Positions 34,999 through 44,772 of a stretch of DNA of 64,000 bases are shown here, piece by piece. The notes under the pieces were generated by a model. That model searched no databases, was not told where the DNA came from, and saw nothing but the letters and a program-made list of their open reading frames with translations. Made by a program: the position numbers and the translations under genes. This stretch comes from Deltaproteobacteria bacterium (GTDB taxonomy: Bacteria > Desulfobacterota_B > Binatia > UBA9968), in contig VBKY01000029.1 of the NCBI GenBank assembly GCA_005879255.1, forward strand, positions 1-64,000. Direction: 5' to 3'. Every line of letters begins with the position of its first letter. Within the stretch, counting starts at the first letter, position 1.

Positions 34999-35017
34999 GA
35001 TTTTCTCCGTCCGCAGC

Positions 35018-35203
35018 CTACCAGCTGGCCTTAATCAGTCCGGGGATATGCCCCTTGCGCGCATGATCGCGCAGACAGAGCCGGCACATGCGAAAACGTC
35101 GATAAAAAGCCCGCGCCCGGCCGCAAAGCGGGCAACGATTGTATTCGCGGACTTTGAACTTGTTGGGCCTCTCAGCTTTGATCCGAAGACATGTTTTGGC
35201 CAA
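35018..35203 (-). CDS. rpsN: Ribosomal protein S14, zinc type
   Basis: A 61-residue type Z S14 with the zinc ligands in CPLCGR and CRLC and the ending RDHARKGHIPGLIKASW. The short zinc form excludes groups that carry only the long enterobacterial-type S14. Confidence 0.95.
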   Translation of the reverse strand: MAKTCLRIKAERPNKFKVREYNRCPLCGRARAFYRRFRMCRLCLRDHARKGHIPGLIKASW

Positions 35204-35205
35204 TG

Positions 35206-35763
35206 CTATTCTCCCCCTACGACTGACTGTGCGAACGGCATGCCCATCAATCTGAGCAGCGATCGACCTTCCTGATCGGTTTTCGCCGTGGTCGTGATCG
35301 TAACCGTCATCCCTCGGGCCTTTTCGACCTTGTCGGCCTGAATCTCAGGAAAAATGACCTGTTCGCGCAGCCCCAGTGAATAGTTTCCCCGGCCATCGAA
35401 CGAGCGATCGGGAACTCCCTTGAAATCGCGCACGCGCGGCAGCGCCACATGAATTAAGCGATCCAAGAATTCATACATGCGCTCGCGCCGTAAAGTGACC
35501 ATGCAGCCGATCGGCACACCTTCGCGCAACTTGAAATTGGCAATGGCCTTTTTGGCACGGGTAACCACGGGCTTTTGGCCGGCGATGGCAGTGATTTCGG
35601 CCACCGCGCTATCAATGACTTTAACATTCTGCGTGGCCTCGCCCAAACCGACGTTCAATGTGATTTTCTCGAGCCGCGGCACCTGCATAGTGTTCTTGTA
35701 ACCGAACTCCTTCATCATGGCCGGTACCACATCGCTCTGATACTTCGTTTTCAAACGTGCCAT
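35206..35763 (-). CDS. rplE: Ribosomal protein L5
   Basis: A 185-residue 5S rRNA and P-site tRNA contact protein. ATG 35763 ([20 protein letters not shown]) is the family start; the upstream 32 open codons overlap rpl[15 protein letters not shown] and [20 protein letters not shown] are conserved. Confidence 0.95.
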   Translation of the reverse strand: MARLKTKYQSDVVPAMMKEFGYKNTMQVPRLEKITLNVGLGEATQNVKVIDSAVAEITAIAGQKPVVTRAKKAIANFKLREGVPIGCMVTLRRERMYEFLDRLIHVALPRVRDFKGVPDRSFDGRGNYSLGLREQVIFPEIQADKVEKARGMTVTITTTAKTDQEGRSLLRLMGMPFAQSVVGGE

Positions 35764-35773
35764 GGTTATTTCA

Positions 35774-36085
35774 CTAATCCAAGGCTTCTTGGCAGCGGCG
35801 ACAGATGCGAATCTTCTTGCCATCCGCCAGAATCTTTCGGCCAATCCGCACCGGCGCATTACACTTGTCGCACATAATCATGATATTGGAAGCATCCACC
35901 GAAGCTTCCTTCTCGACGATCCCGCCGGGCTGCTGCGGGCCGCGCGGCTTAGTATGCCGTTTAACGATATTGATCCTCTCGATAATAACCGCGTCTTCAT
36001 CCGGCAGCACCCGGAGCACCTTGCCGGTTTTACCCCGTTCCTTGCCGGCGATCACCATCACGCTATCGTTTTTACGGATCTCCAC
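35774..36085 (-). CDS. rplX: Ribosomal protein L24
   Basis: A 103-residue assembly-initiator protein with the KOW motif [20 protein letters not shown]. Two CxxC pairs (CDKC, CRRC) in the C-terminal part suggest bound zinc, as in many bacterial L24. Confidence 0.95.
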   Translation of the reverse strand: MEIRKNDSVMVIAGKERGKTGKVLRVLPDEDAVIIERINIVKRHTKPRGPQQPGGIVEKEASVDASNIMIMCDKCNAPVRIGRKILADGKKIRICRRCQEALD

Positions 36086-36106
36086 GAGCCTTCTCCTCGA
36101 TTCCGA

Positions 36107-36475
36107 CTAGAGCACTTCCGGTGCGAGCGAAATAATTTTCATGAACTTCTTCGCTCTGAGCTCGCGCGCCACGGGTCCAAATATGCGAGTTCCGATCGGC
36201 TCCTTTTGATTATCGATCAATACCGCAGAATTATTATCGAAGCGTATGTAGGTGCCGTCGGGACGTCCTAATTCCTTGGCCGTGCGCACGACTACGGCTT
36301 TCATCACATCGCCCTTCTTGACCTTGGCATTGGGGATCGCTTCCTTTACCGAAACCACGATGATATCGCCAATCGAGGCGTATTTGCGTTTGCTGCCGCC
36401 TAACACTTTGATACACTGCACCCGGCGCGCTCCGGAATTATCCGCAACATCTAACGTCGTTCGCATTTGGATCAT
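36107..36475 (-). CDS. rplN: Ribosomal protein L14
   Basis: A 122-residue interface protein. [20 protein letters not shown] and the [13 protein letters not shown] region are standard. Confidence 0.96.
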   Translation of the reverse strand: MIQMRTTLDVADNSGARRVQCIKVLGGSKRKYASIGDIIVVSVKEAIPNAKVKKGDVMKAVVVRTAKELGRPDGTYIRFDNNSAVLIDNQKEPIGTRIFGPVARELRAKKFMKIISLAPEVL

Positions 36476-36504
36476 GAATCAACCTTGTCGGTTCCGAATA
36501 AATC

Positions 36505-36795
36505 CTAAGCGTCGGCTGTTTTGAGTTCTTCCGTCACTGCCTGTGCACGCTCGAGGATCTTACTCACACGCCAGCGCTTATCCCGACTAAGCGGCCGGCA
36601 TTCAACGATGAGCACGCGATCGCCGACATGACATTGGTTCTGCTCATCGTGTGCCTTCAATTTCGTGCGGCGTCGCAGAATTTTTTTGTACTTCGGGTGC
36701 ATCACCGTCCGTTCAACGGTAACCACGACGGTTTTCTGCATCCGGTCGCTCACCACCACACCACTGCGCTCTTTTGTTAACCCGCGGGTATTCAT
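36505..36795 (-). CDS. rpsQ: Ribosomal protein S17
   Basis: A 96-residue OB-fold 16S-binding protein with [18 protein letters not shown] and [19 protein letters not shown]. Its start overlaps the rpmC stop by four bases. Confidence 0.95.
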   Translation of the reverse strand: MNTRGLTKERSGVVVSDRMQKTVVVTVERTVMHPKYKKILRRRTKLKAHDEQNQCHVGDRVLIVECRPLSRDKRWRVSKILERAQAVTEELKTADA

Positions 36796-37001
36796 GCGCG
36801 CCCTCTCTGCCCTTGAAGCGATTTCTCCCTTAGAATCGTTTCAATGCGAGCCAAGTCCCGTTTGCTTTCCTTTAACTTCATCGGGTTTTCCAATCGGCTC
36901 GTGGCGCGTTTGAGTTTTAAATGACAGATCTCCTCGCGCAACGACGCGCGCTTCTGGACAAGGTCATCGGCGCTCAGGTCGCGCAGTTCTTTAGCTTCCA
37001 T
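36792..37001 (-). CDS. rpmC: Ribosomal protein L29
   Basis: A 69-residue helical-hairpin protein at the exit tunnel, docking site for the signal recognition particle and trigger factor. ATG 37001 ([17 protein letters not shown]) is the family start and overlaps rplP by 11 bases. The larger open frame upstream is the shadow of rplP. Confidence 0.95.
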   Translation of the reverse strand: MEAKELRDLSADDLVQKRASLREEICHLKLKRATSRLENPMKLKESKRDLARIETILREKSLQGQRGRA

Positions 37002-37416
37002 GGGCTGCCCCCCTACGCTCCACTGTAATCGTTGGGATCGAAAGCTTGTGCGCTGCCAGACGAAATGCCTCCTTGGCCAGCGGTCCGTCGACGCCTTCCA
37101 TCTCGAACAAAATCCGTCCCGGCTGAACCACGGCGACCCACATTTCCGGCGCGCCCTTGCCCTTTCCCATGCGGGTTTCAAGCGGCTTTTTAGTCAACGG
37201 TTTGTCGGGGAAAATGCGGATCCAGACCTTGCCGCCGCGTTTTAGATAGCGCGTCAGCGCAACACGCGCCGCCTCGATCTCCCGCGCGCTCATCCACCCC
37301 CGGGCGACCGCCTTAAGACCATACTCTCCGAATGCGAGGGTCGAACCTCGGTGCGCCGTGCCACGACGCCGTCCCTTTTGAAGCTTACGATATTTTACTT
37401 TTTTCGGTTCTAACAT
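36991..37416 (-). CDS. rplP: Ribosomal protein L16
   Basis: A 141-residue protein near the A-site tRNA elbow. [39 protein letters not shown] and [15 protein letters not shown] are typical. Confidence 0.96.
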   Translation of the reverse strand: MLEPKKVKYRKLQKGRRRGTAHRGSTLAFGEYGLKAVARGWMSAREIEAARVALTRYLKRGGKVWIRIFPDKPLTKKPLETRMGKGKGAPEMWVAVVQPGRILFEMEGVDGPLAKEAFRLAAHKLSIPTITVERRGAAHGS

Positions 37417-37463
37417 TTGGGTTCAATGATCTTCTTGATCTCGCATGACATCTGCGAAAATTG

Positions 37464-38126
37464 TCAGCCGCCGAGCATCGCCTTTTGCTGCTCTTCTTCC
37501 TCGGTCAAGACTTCGCCCCTAAAAATCCACACCTTGACGCCGATCACGCCGTAGGTGGTGCGCGCTTCGGCGAAACCGTAACTGATATCCGCACGCAGCG
37601 TGTGCAAAGGCACTCGCCCTTCGCGATACCATTCCGTGCGCGCAATCTCGGACCCGCCCAACCGGCCGGCGCATTGAATCTTTACGCCCTGGGCGCCCAT
37701 GCGCATCGCCCGCGAGACGCTTTCTTTCATGGCGCGGCGAAACGCCACGCGCCGCTCGAGCTGCAAGGCAACGTTTTCTGAAGCTAGCTGGCCGTCGAGA
37801 TCCGGTCTTCTGACTTCGTGAATGTTAATGTAGGTCTCTCGATTGGTTAGCTTGGTGATTTCCTCTTTGAGTTTTTCGATTTCCGCGCCTTTTTTACCGA
37901 TCACGATTCCGGGCCGCGCGGTGTGAATATTAATCTTGGCTTTATTGGCCGCTCGTTCGATCTCGATTCGTGAAATGCCCGCGTGATAGAGCCGGCTCTT
38001 GAGAAATTTCGTGACGCGAAAATCTTCGTGAAGAAGCTTGGGGTAATCATGGCGCGCAAACCATTTCGAGTCCCAAGTCTCGATCACGCCAAGACGAAAA
38101 ACTTTTGGATGTGTTTTCTGACCCAT
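37464..38126 (-). CDS. rpsC: Ribosomal protein S3
   Basis: A 220-residue protein at the mRNA entry site with the KH domain ([20 protein letters not shown]) and the C-terminal S3 domain ([20 protein letters not shown]). It ends with a short acidic/Gln tail. Confidence 0.96.
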   Translation of the reverse strand: MGQKTHPKVFRLGVIETWDSKWFARHDYPKLLHEDFRVTKFLKSRLYHAGISRIEIERAANKAKINIHTARPGIVIGKKGAEIEKLKEEITKLTNRETYINIHEVRRPDLDGQLASENVALQLERRVAFRRAMKESVSRAMRMGAQGVKIQCAGRLGGSEIARTEWYREGRVPLHTLRADISYGFAEARTTYGVIGVKVWIFRGEVLTEEEEQQKAMLGG

Positions 38127-38132
38127 CTGGGC

Positions 38133-38477
38133 TTAACTCCTCTCACTAGCTTCATCGACAACAATGGTGACGTGACTGAGGCGTTTGCGCACACGGGTGG
38201 CCCGCCCTTGAGCGCGGGAAGTGAAGCGCTTCCACATGCCCGCTTCGTCTACCATTGCTCGCTTGATGATCAAACGATCGACATCGACACTCTGCGTGTT
38301 TTCGGCATTCGCCACCGCCGTACGCACGGTCTTGGCAACGATTCCCGCGGAGCGCTTGGGAATGAACTTGAGAATGTTCAACGCCTCCTCGACACCTTTG
38401 CCGCGAATCTGGTCGACCACGAGGCGAACTTTTCGCGGCGAGACTCGGATAAATTTCGTGATCGCGTGTGTTTCCAT
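38133..38477 (-). CDS. rplV: Ribosomal protein L22
   Basis: A 114-residue exit-tunnel protein with METHAITKFIRVSPRKVRLV at the start and RAMVDEAGMWKRFTSRAQGR near the end. ATG 38477 is preferred over the TTG two codons earlier. Confidence 0.95.
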   Translation of the reverse strand: METHAITKFIRVSPRKVRLVVDQIRGKGVEEALNILKFIPKRSAGIVAKTVRTAVANAENTQSVDVDRLIIKRAMVDEAGMWKRFTSRAQGRATRVRKRLSHVTIVVDEASERS

Positions 38478-38553
38478 GATCAATTGCCCAGTCCATTGAA
38501 CCTACGCCGGTGCGCTGTCAAAACACCCATCAATTTAAAATGGCCGGTCTCGC

Positions 38554-38919
38554 TCACGGCTTTGCGGCCGGCGCCGGCGCGGTGCCCGGCGCTGCTGCTC
38601 CTCCCGGCCTCGGCACCGCTGCCGGCGGCGCGCCTATTGTTTCTTTCGCTTCCGCTTTTCGGTCGCCGGAATGCGCGTAGAAAGTTCGCGTCGGAGCAAA
38701 TTCGCCGAGCTTATGGCCCACCATGTTTTCGCTGACGAAAACGGGAATAAATTTTCTACCGTTATGCACGCCGATCGTGTAGCCGACCATCTCCGGGGTC
38801 ACTGTGGAGCGCCGCGACCACGTGCGAATGACTTGCCTTTGCCGCGACTCGCCCATCGCGCTAACTTTCTTCAACAGATGCGGATCGACAAAAGGCCCCT
38901 TTTTGACCGAACGCGCCAT
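38554..38919 (-). CDS. rpsS: Ribosomal protein S19 with Ala/Pro-rich tail
   Basis: The first about 90 residues are standard S19 ([38 protein letters not shown]). About 30 extra residues, rich in Ala, Pro and Gly ([20 protein letters not shown]), follow in frame to the stop at 38554. S19 is usually about 92 residues long, so the tail is an addition on the head of the small subunit. Its function is unknown. Confidence 0.95.
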   Translation of the reverse strand: MARSVKKGPFVDPHLLKKVSAMGESRQRQVIRTWSRRSTVTPEMVGYTIGVHNGRKFIPVFVSENMVGHKLGEFAPTRTFYAHSGDRKAEAKETIGAPPAAVPRPGGAAAPGTAPAPAAKP

Positions 38920-38921
38920 CG

Positions 38922-39749
38922 CTACCTACCCTTTCTCCGCTGCACGATATATTTGTCGGACGATTGGTGCTTTCTCGTCTTATACCCTTTCGTCGGCTTG
39001 CCCCAAGGTGTCATCGGATGATTTCCCTTCGAACGTCCTTCGCCGCCGCCATGCGGATGATCCACCGGATTTTTCGCAATGCCGCGAGTCGTCGGCCGAA
39101 AACCCAACCAGCGCATTCTGCCTGCTTTACCCCAAGAGACATTCTCCTGGTCAGCATTGCCGACTTGGCCCACTGTCGCGCGGCACTCGGCAAGCACATA
39201 ACGCAATTCGCCGGAAGGGAGTTTCAGTAACGCATAATTGCCTTCCTTCGCCATCAGCTGGGCGCCCAACCCGGCGCCGCGAACCAACTGTCCGCCTTTG
39301 CCAATCTTAAGCTCGATATTGTGTACCACGGTACCGACGGGGATGAATTTGAGTGGCAAGGAATTGCCCGGTTGGATATCGACGTTGTTATCGCCAGAGA
39401 CCACCGAACCACCGACTCGCAAGCGCTCCGGCGCCAAAATGTAACGCCGCTCGCCGTCAGCGTAACAGACGAGCGCGATACGCGCCGAACGATTGGGATC
39501 GTATTCGATCGCTTCAACTCTTGCCGGCACATTATGCTTATTGCGCTTAAAATCGATCAAGCGATACAATCGCTTGTGACCGCCGCCGCGATGGTCCGCT
39601 GTAATGCGACCGGTATTGTTGCGCCCGCCGCTATGGTTGAGCCGCCGGCGCAAGCCTTTTTCCGGCCTCGTCTTGGTGATTTCGTCGAACGTCAGCCCGG
39701 TGCGAAAGCGTATTCCTGCGGAGGTGGGCTGGTAAGTTTTAATAGCCAT
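38922..39749 (-). CDS. rplB: Ribosomal protein L2
   Basis: A 275-residue protein needed for subunit joining and peptidyl transfer. [20 protein letters not shown] and the C-terminal [17 protein letters not shown], with the key His, are present. Its stop is two bases before the rpsS start. Confidence 0.96.
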   Translation of the reverse strand: MAIKTYQPTSAGIRFRTGLTFDEITKTRPEKGLRRRLNHSGGRNNTGRITADHRGGGHKRLYRLIDFKRNKHNVPARVEAIEYDPNRSARIALVCYADGERRYILAPERLRVGGSVVSGDNNVDIQPGNSLPLKFIPVGTVVHNIELKIGKGGQLVRGAGLGAQLMAKEGNYALLKLPSGELRYVLAECRATVGQVGNADQENVSWGKAGRMRWLGFRPTTRGIAKNPVDHPHGGGEGRSKGNHPMTPWGKPTKGYKTRKHQSSDKYIVQRRKGR

Positions 39750-39770
39750 TGATTTTCTCTTTTTGTCGCT

Positions 39771-40061
39771 TTAGGCCCCGCCGAAAAAGTCGATTTTATC
39801 CCCGTCTCTCAGGGTCACGTAAGCTTTCTTCCAATCCGAACGCCGTCCCGTGTTTCTGCCAATCCGGCGGACCTTGCCGAGATAACGGGCCATGTGCACT
39901 TGTACGACCTTTACCTTGAAGAGCGTTTCAATCGCTTGCTTGACTTCGATCTTGTTCGCGTCCGGCCGCACCTTGAATAAAACCTGATTCGCGCTCTCGG
40001 TTAGCTGGGTTCCCTTCTCCGAGATCAATGGCGCTTGGATGACATCTTGAGGGTTCTTCAT
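39771..40061 (-). CDS. rplW: Ribosomal protein L23
   Basis: A 96-residue exit-tunnel protein (VIQAPLISEKGTQLTES, GRRSDWKKAYVTLRDGDKI). Its start overlaps the rplD stop by four bases. Confidence 0.95.
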   Translation of the reverse strand: MKNPQDVIQAPLISEKGTQLTESANQVLFKVRPDANKIEVKQAIETLFKVKVVQVHMARYLGKVRRIGRNTGRRSDWKKAYVTLRDGDKIDFFGGA

Positions 40062-40654
40062 GCCGCCAACCTTTCCTCCAGCAGTTTAAGCGCCCCTTCC
40101 GTTAGAATCAGATGCTCGTAGCGCAACAGATCGTAGACGTTCAAGCCTTCGACGCGCAACACTTTGACCTTGGGGAGATTGCGCGCGGAACGCTCGATTT
40201 TGACGTCGGACTTGGGAATCACCAGTAGAGCGCTGTCGACTTTTAGTTCGGCCAATGCTCTGATCATAAGCTTGGTCTTAACTTCGTCGAGCTCAAACTT
40301 ATCGACGATGATGATCTTGCCATCGCGGTTTTTGAGACTGAGCGCCGACAGCAAAGCCTCACGCCGTGCCGTGCGCGGCATGCGATAAGAATAATCCCGC
40401 GGCTGGGGACCGAATGTGGTGCCGCCGCCGACCCAAATCGGCGAGCGAATGCTGCCGGCACGCGCTCGTCCCGTACCTTTTTGGCGCCATGGTTTTTTAC
40501 CGCCGCCTCTAACGAATCCTTTCGATTTGGTCGCGGCGCTGCCGGCGCGTCGATTGGCGAGCTGCATGACAACCGCTTGATGGAGCAGGTGTGGGCGCGT
40601 CTTCGCGCCAAAAATCGCTTCATTGAGAGCAGGCTGAATGACGTGCACTTCCAT
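40058..40654 (-). CDS. rplD: Ribosomal protein L4
   Basis: A 198-residue tunnel-constriction protein, the classical autoregulator of the S10 operon. GSAATKSKGFVRGGGKKPWR, QKGTGRARAGSIRSPIWVGG and the C-terminal globular part are intact. Confidence 0.95.
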   Translation of the reverse strand: MEVHVIQPALNEAIFGAKTRPHLLHQAVVMQLANRRAGSAATKSKGFVRGGGKKPWRQKGTGRARAGSIRSPIWVGGGTTFGPQPRDYSYRMPRTARREALLSALSLKNRDGKIIIVDKFELDEVKTKLMIRALAELKVDSALLVIPKSDVKIERSARNLPKVKVLRVEGLNVYDLLRYEHLILTEGALKLLEERLAA

Positions 40655-40659
40655 TGCGC

Positions 40660-41292
40660 TTACCTTTTCACCGCCGGGCGCATGATTACCACGCCACGCT
40701 TCGCACCGGGTACCGCCCCGCGCACCAGCATCAGATGCTCGTCGGCGCGAATCTCGACCACTTCAAGATTCTGGGTTGATACCTGTTCGTTGCCCCAGTG
40801 CCCCGCCATTTTTTTGCCCTTGCGAACGCGCCCAGGATAGGAACGGTTACCGATCGATCCGCCATGGCGGAAATATTCATGCGTGCCATGGGAGCCGGGA
40901 AAGCCAGCGAAAGACCAGCGCTTGATCACGCCGGCGAAGCCATGCCCTTTGGAGATGCCTGAAACATCGATATGGTCACCCACCTTGAAAAGATCGTTGA
41001 CCTTGATCTCCTGTCCGACTTCGTACTGAGTTACGTCATCGAGGCGAAATTCTTTGAGGACTTGAAAAGCGCCTTTGCCGGCTTTAGCCATATGACCTTG
41101 CGTCGCTTTGTTCAGCCGTTGGGTCTTTTTCGCGCCGAAGCCGACCTGGAGAGCGTTGTAGCCGTCTGTAGCCGTCTGTTTCTTTTGCACGACGACGCAG
41201 GGGCCGGTCTCAACCACGGTTACGGGAATGACGTTTCCATCCGGGCTGTAGAACTGCGTCATTCCAATCTTTCTGCCAATGAGCCCTGTCAT
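40660..41292 (-). CDS. rplC: Ribosomal protein L3
   Basis: A 210-residue protein next to the peptidyl-transferase centre. ATG 41292 ([15 protein letters not shown]) is the family start. [20 protein letters not shown] includes the region of the methylated Gln in other species. Confidence 0.95.
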   Translation of the reverse strand: MTGLIGRKIGMTQFYSPDGNVIPVTVVETGPCVVVQKKQTATDGYNALQVGFGAKKTQRLNKATQGHMAKAGKGAFQVLKEFRLDDVTQYEVGQEIKVNDLFKVGDHIDVSGISKGHGFAGVIKRWSFAGFPGSHGTHEYFRHGGSIGNRSYPGRVRKGKKMAGHWGNEQVSTQNLEVVEIRADEHLMLVRGAVPGAKRGVVIMRPAVKR

Positions 41293-41341
41293 ATGAAATC
41301 CCAAACCGAATAACTTATCGGCTAGCGCTTTTTTCTCTCCG

Positions 41342-41650
41342 TCATTGGAGCTTGATCTCTACGTCCACACCGGCGGCGATATCGAGTTTACCCAACGCAT
41401 CGATGGTCTGTTGCGTCGGTTCGAGAATATCGAGGAGTCGTTTGTGCGTGCGAATTTCGAATTGATCTCTCGATTTCTTGTCAACATGCGGGGATCGATT
41501 AACCGTGAATCTCTCGATTCTCGTGGGTAGAGGAATCGGTCCGGCCACGCGTCCGCCGGTGCGCCTGACGGTTTCGACAATCTCACCCACCGACTGATCC
41601 AGTACGCGGTGGTCGTAGGCCTTCAGCCGAATCCTAATTTTTTCGTTCAT
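41342..41650 (-). CDS. rpsJ: Ribosomal protein S10
   Basis: A 102-residue small-subunit protein that also serves as NusE in transcription antitermination. [20 protein letters not shown] and [19 protein letters not shown] are typical. The ATG overlaps the fusA stop (ATGA), so the str and S10 clusters are joined with no tuf between them. Confidence 0.96.
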   Translation of the reverse strand: MNEKIRIRLKAYDHRVLDQSVGEIVETVRRTGGRVAGPIPLPTRIERFTVNRSPHVDKKSRDQFEIRTHKRLLDILEPTQQTIDALGKLDIAAGVDVEIKLQ

Positions 41651-43743
41651 AGGTCATCATCCGACTTGCCATCAAACTTGGCGATAATGCCTTCCGCCAC
41701 CGCCGCGGGAACCGGCTCATAATGGGAAAACTGCATCGTGTAAGTGGCCCTTCCTTGGGTCATCGAGCGAAGATCGGTGGCGTAGCCGAACATTTCCGCA
41801 AGCGGTACGCGAGCGTCGATCGCTTGCGCTGCCGGCCGCGTGTCCATGCCCAAAACCTTGCCACGCCGCGAGCTGATATCACCTATCACATCGCCCATAA
41901 ACTCCTCGGGCACCACCACTTCCACTGACATGATCGGCTCGAGCAGCACCGGGTTGGCCTTCCGCGCCGCCGCCTTAAAGGCCATCGAACCGGCTATTTT
42001 GAAAGCGATTTCCGAGGAGTCGACATCGTGATAGCTGCCGTCGGTAAGCGTCGCTTTCACATCTACCACCGGATAACCGGCAAGCGGGCCGTTTTCCGTC
42101 GCTTCTTTAATGCCTTTTTCGACCGCAGGAATATACTCCCGGGGAATCGAGCCGCCCTTGATCGCATCGACGAATTCAAACCCAGCACCCGGTTGTTGCG
42201 GCTCAAGCGTGATCCAAACGTCGCCGTATTGGCCGCGCCCGCCGGTTTGGCGCACAAACCGCCCTTGCTGCTCGACTTTCTTGCGAACCGTTTCCTTGTA
42301 CGCCACCTGGGGCTTGCCAACGTTGGCGCCGACGTTAAATTCGCGCAGCAAACGATCGACGATGATTTCCAGGTGCAGTTCACCCATGCCGGAGATAATG
42401 GTCTGGCCGGTTTCCTCATCGGTTCGGACCTTAAAAGACGGATCTTCGGTGGCAAGCTTCTGCAGTGAAAGACCGAGCCTTTCTTGGTCCGCTTTGCTTT
42501 TCGGTTCGATCGCAATGGAAATGACCGGATCAGGAAAATCGATCGACTCCAAAACGATCGGCTTGTTTTCGTCGCACAACGTATCGCCCGTGGTGGCGGT
42601 TTTTAACCCCACGGCCGCGGCGATATCGCCGGCGTAAACTTCCTTGATCTCCTCGCGCTTGTTGGCGTGCATTTTTAGCAGCCGACCGATTCTTTCTCTT
42701 TTGCTTCGAGTCGAATTGTAGACACTCGCACCGGAATTCAGCGATCCGGAATAGACCCGGAAAAAGGTCAATGTACCGACGAAAGGATCGGTCATGATTT
42801 TAAATGCCAGCGCGGAAAATGGCGCATCGTCTTTGGCCGGCCGCTCGGCAGGCTTTTCGGTGCCGAGCTCAACACCTGTGACCGGAGGAATGTCCGACGG
42901 TGCCGGAAGATAATCGACGACCGCGTCCAACATCGGCTGCACGCCTTTATTGCGGAAGGCAGAGCCACAGAGAAGTGGCACGATTTTCAGAGAAAGAGTT
43001 CCACTTCGAATTGCTTTTCGGAGTTCCGCTTCGCTAATCTCTTTCCCCTCTAAATATTTTACCATGAGAGCTTCGTCGCAATCGGCGGCCGCTTCCAGCA
43101 ATTTCTCGCGATACTGTTGGGCTTGCTCTTTGAGCTCGGCGGGGATCGGTTCCTCATGAAATTTGGCGCCAAGGCTTTCGTCTTCCCATATCACCGCTTT
43201 CATGGTCACCAAATCGACGATGCCGTTAAACTTATCCTCAGCGCCGATCGGAAGCTGTATAGCCACTGGGCGAGCTCCGAGCCGTTCCTCTATCATCTTG
43301 CCTACGCGGAAATAGTCGGCTCCCAGCCGGTCCATCTTGTTGACGAAAGCCAGTCGGGGTACGCGGTATTTGTCGGCTTGCCGCCAGACCGTCTCGGTTT
43401 GCGGCTCCACGCCCCCGACGGAACAAAAAACCGCCACCGCGCCGTCGAGCACCCGCAGCGACCGTTCGACCTCGATGGTGAAATCGACGTGACCCGGTGT
43501 ATCGATAATATTGACCCGATGGTCACGCCACAAGCAGGTCGTCGCCGCCGAAGTAATCGTGATGCCGCGCTCTTGTTCCTGGACCATCCAGTCCATGGTC
43601 GCGGTTCCTTCGTGCACCTCACCGAGTTTGTAGTTGATCCCGGTGTAATACAGGATGCGCTCGGTCGTGGTGGTTTTTCCCGCATCGATGTGTGCCATGA
43701 TCCCAATGTTGCGGGTTTTCTCTAGTGGAACAGTTCGTGCCAT
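41647..43743 (-). CDS. fusA: Elongation factor G
   Basis: A 698-residue GTPase that drives translocation. G1 is [17 protein letters not shown]3 is DTPGHVDF and G4 is NKMDR. Domains II to V follow with normal spacing ([14 protein letters not shown]). No sign of the mitochondrial-type or spdEFG variants. Confidence 0.96.
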   Translation of the reverse strand: MARTVPLEKTRNIGIMAHIDAGKTTTTERILYYTGINYKLGEVHEGTATMDWMVQEQERGITITSAATTCLWRDHRVNIIDTPGHVDFTIEVERSLRVLDGAVAVFCSVGGVEPQTETVWRQADKYRVPRLAFVNKMDRLGADYFRVGKMIEERLGARPVAIQLPIGAEDKFNGIVDLVTMKAVIWEDESLGAKFHEEPIPAELKEQAQQYREKLLEAAADCDEALMVKYLEGKEISEAELRKAIRSGTLSLKIVPLLCGSAFRNKGVQPMLDAVVDYLPAPSDIPPVTGVELGTEKPAERPAKDDAPFSALAFKIMTDPFVGTLTFFRVYSGSLNSGASVYNSTRSKRERIGRLLKMHANKREEIKEVYAGDIAAAVGLKTATTGDTLCDENKPIVLESIDFPDPVISIAIEPKSKADQERLGLSLQKLATEDPSFKVRTDEETGQTIISGMGELHLEIIVDRLLREFNVGANVGKPQVAYKETVRKKVEQQGRFVRQTGGRGQYGDVWITLEPQQPGAGFEFVDAIKGGSIPREYIPAVEKGIKEATENGPLAGYPVVDVKATLTDGSYHDVDSSEIAFKIAGSMAFKAAARKANPVLLEPIMSVEVVVPEEFMGDVIGDISSRRGKVLGMDTRPAAQAIDARVPLAEMFGYATDLRSMTQGRATYTMQFSHYEPVPAAVAEGIIAKFDGKSDDDL

Positions 43744-43812
43744 TTTACTTGCGCGGAAAAAAAGGAGGCGGATTGACCGCCTCCATTCACCAGCATCATA
43801 TTTGCTGCAACG

Positions 43813-44289
<477 letters not shown>

Positions 44290-44661
44290 CTACTTCGGCC
44301 TCTTCGCTCCGTATTTCGAGCGCCCTTGTCGCCTTTCTTGAACGCCGATCGAATCCAAAGTTCCGCGAACGATATGGTAGCGTACGCCAGGCAAGTCTTT
44401 AACCCGGCCGCCGCGAATCAACACCACCGAGTGCTCTTGCAAGTTATGCCCCACCCCGGGAATATAAGACGTCACTTCAATCCCATTGGTTAGCCGAACG
44501 CGCGCAACTTTACGCAACGCGGAATTGGGTTTTTTGGGTGTGGAGGTGTAAACACGAGTGCAAACTCCACGCTTTTGCGGGCAACCTTGCAGCGCCGGCG
44601 CGGTATTCTTACGGCGCTGCTGTTCACGGCATTCGCGCACCAATTGACTGATCGTCGGCAT
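44290..44661 (-). CDS. rpsL: Ribosomal protein S12
   Basis: A 123-residue decoding-centre protein. The loops [17 protein letters not shown] and [20 protein letters not shown], whose Lys residues govern streptomycin response, are wild-type in sequence. Confidence 0.96.
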   Translation of the reverse strand: MPTISQLVRECREQQRRKNTAPALQGCPQKRGVCTRVYTSTPKKPNSALRKVARVRLTNGIEVTSYIPGVGHNLQEHSVVLIRGGRVKDLPGVRYHIVRGTLDSIGVQERRQGRSKYGAKRPK

Positions 44662-44693
44662 ATTTTCTCGCTCGTAATAAGGACTTGGATTCT

Positions 44694-44721
44694 GGGGAGT
44701 AGCTTGATACTCGAACTCCCC
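44694..44721 (-). promoter_or_regulatory. Hairpin in the rpoC-rpsL spacer
   Basis: GGGGAGT (44694-44700) and ACTCCCC (44715-44721) form a 7-bp stem with a 14-base loop in the 111-bp spacer between rpoC and rpsL. No U-run follows on the minus strand, so it is more likely an mRNA structure or processing site than a terminator. Confidence 0.45.
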
Positions 44722-44772
44722 TAGGGAAATCCTCTTACTAACAAATTAATCTACCCTTGTCAAAGCTACCCT

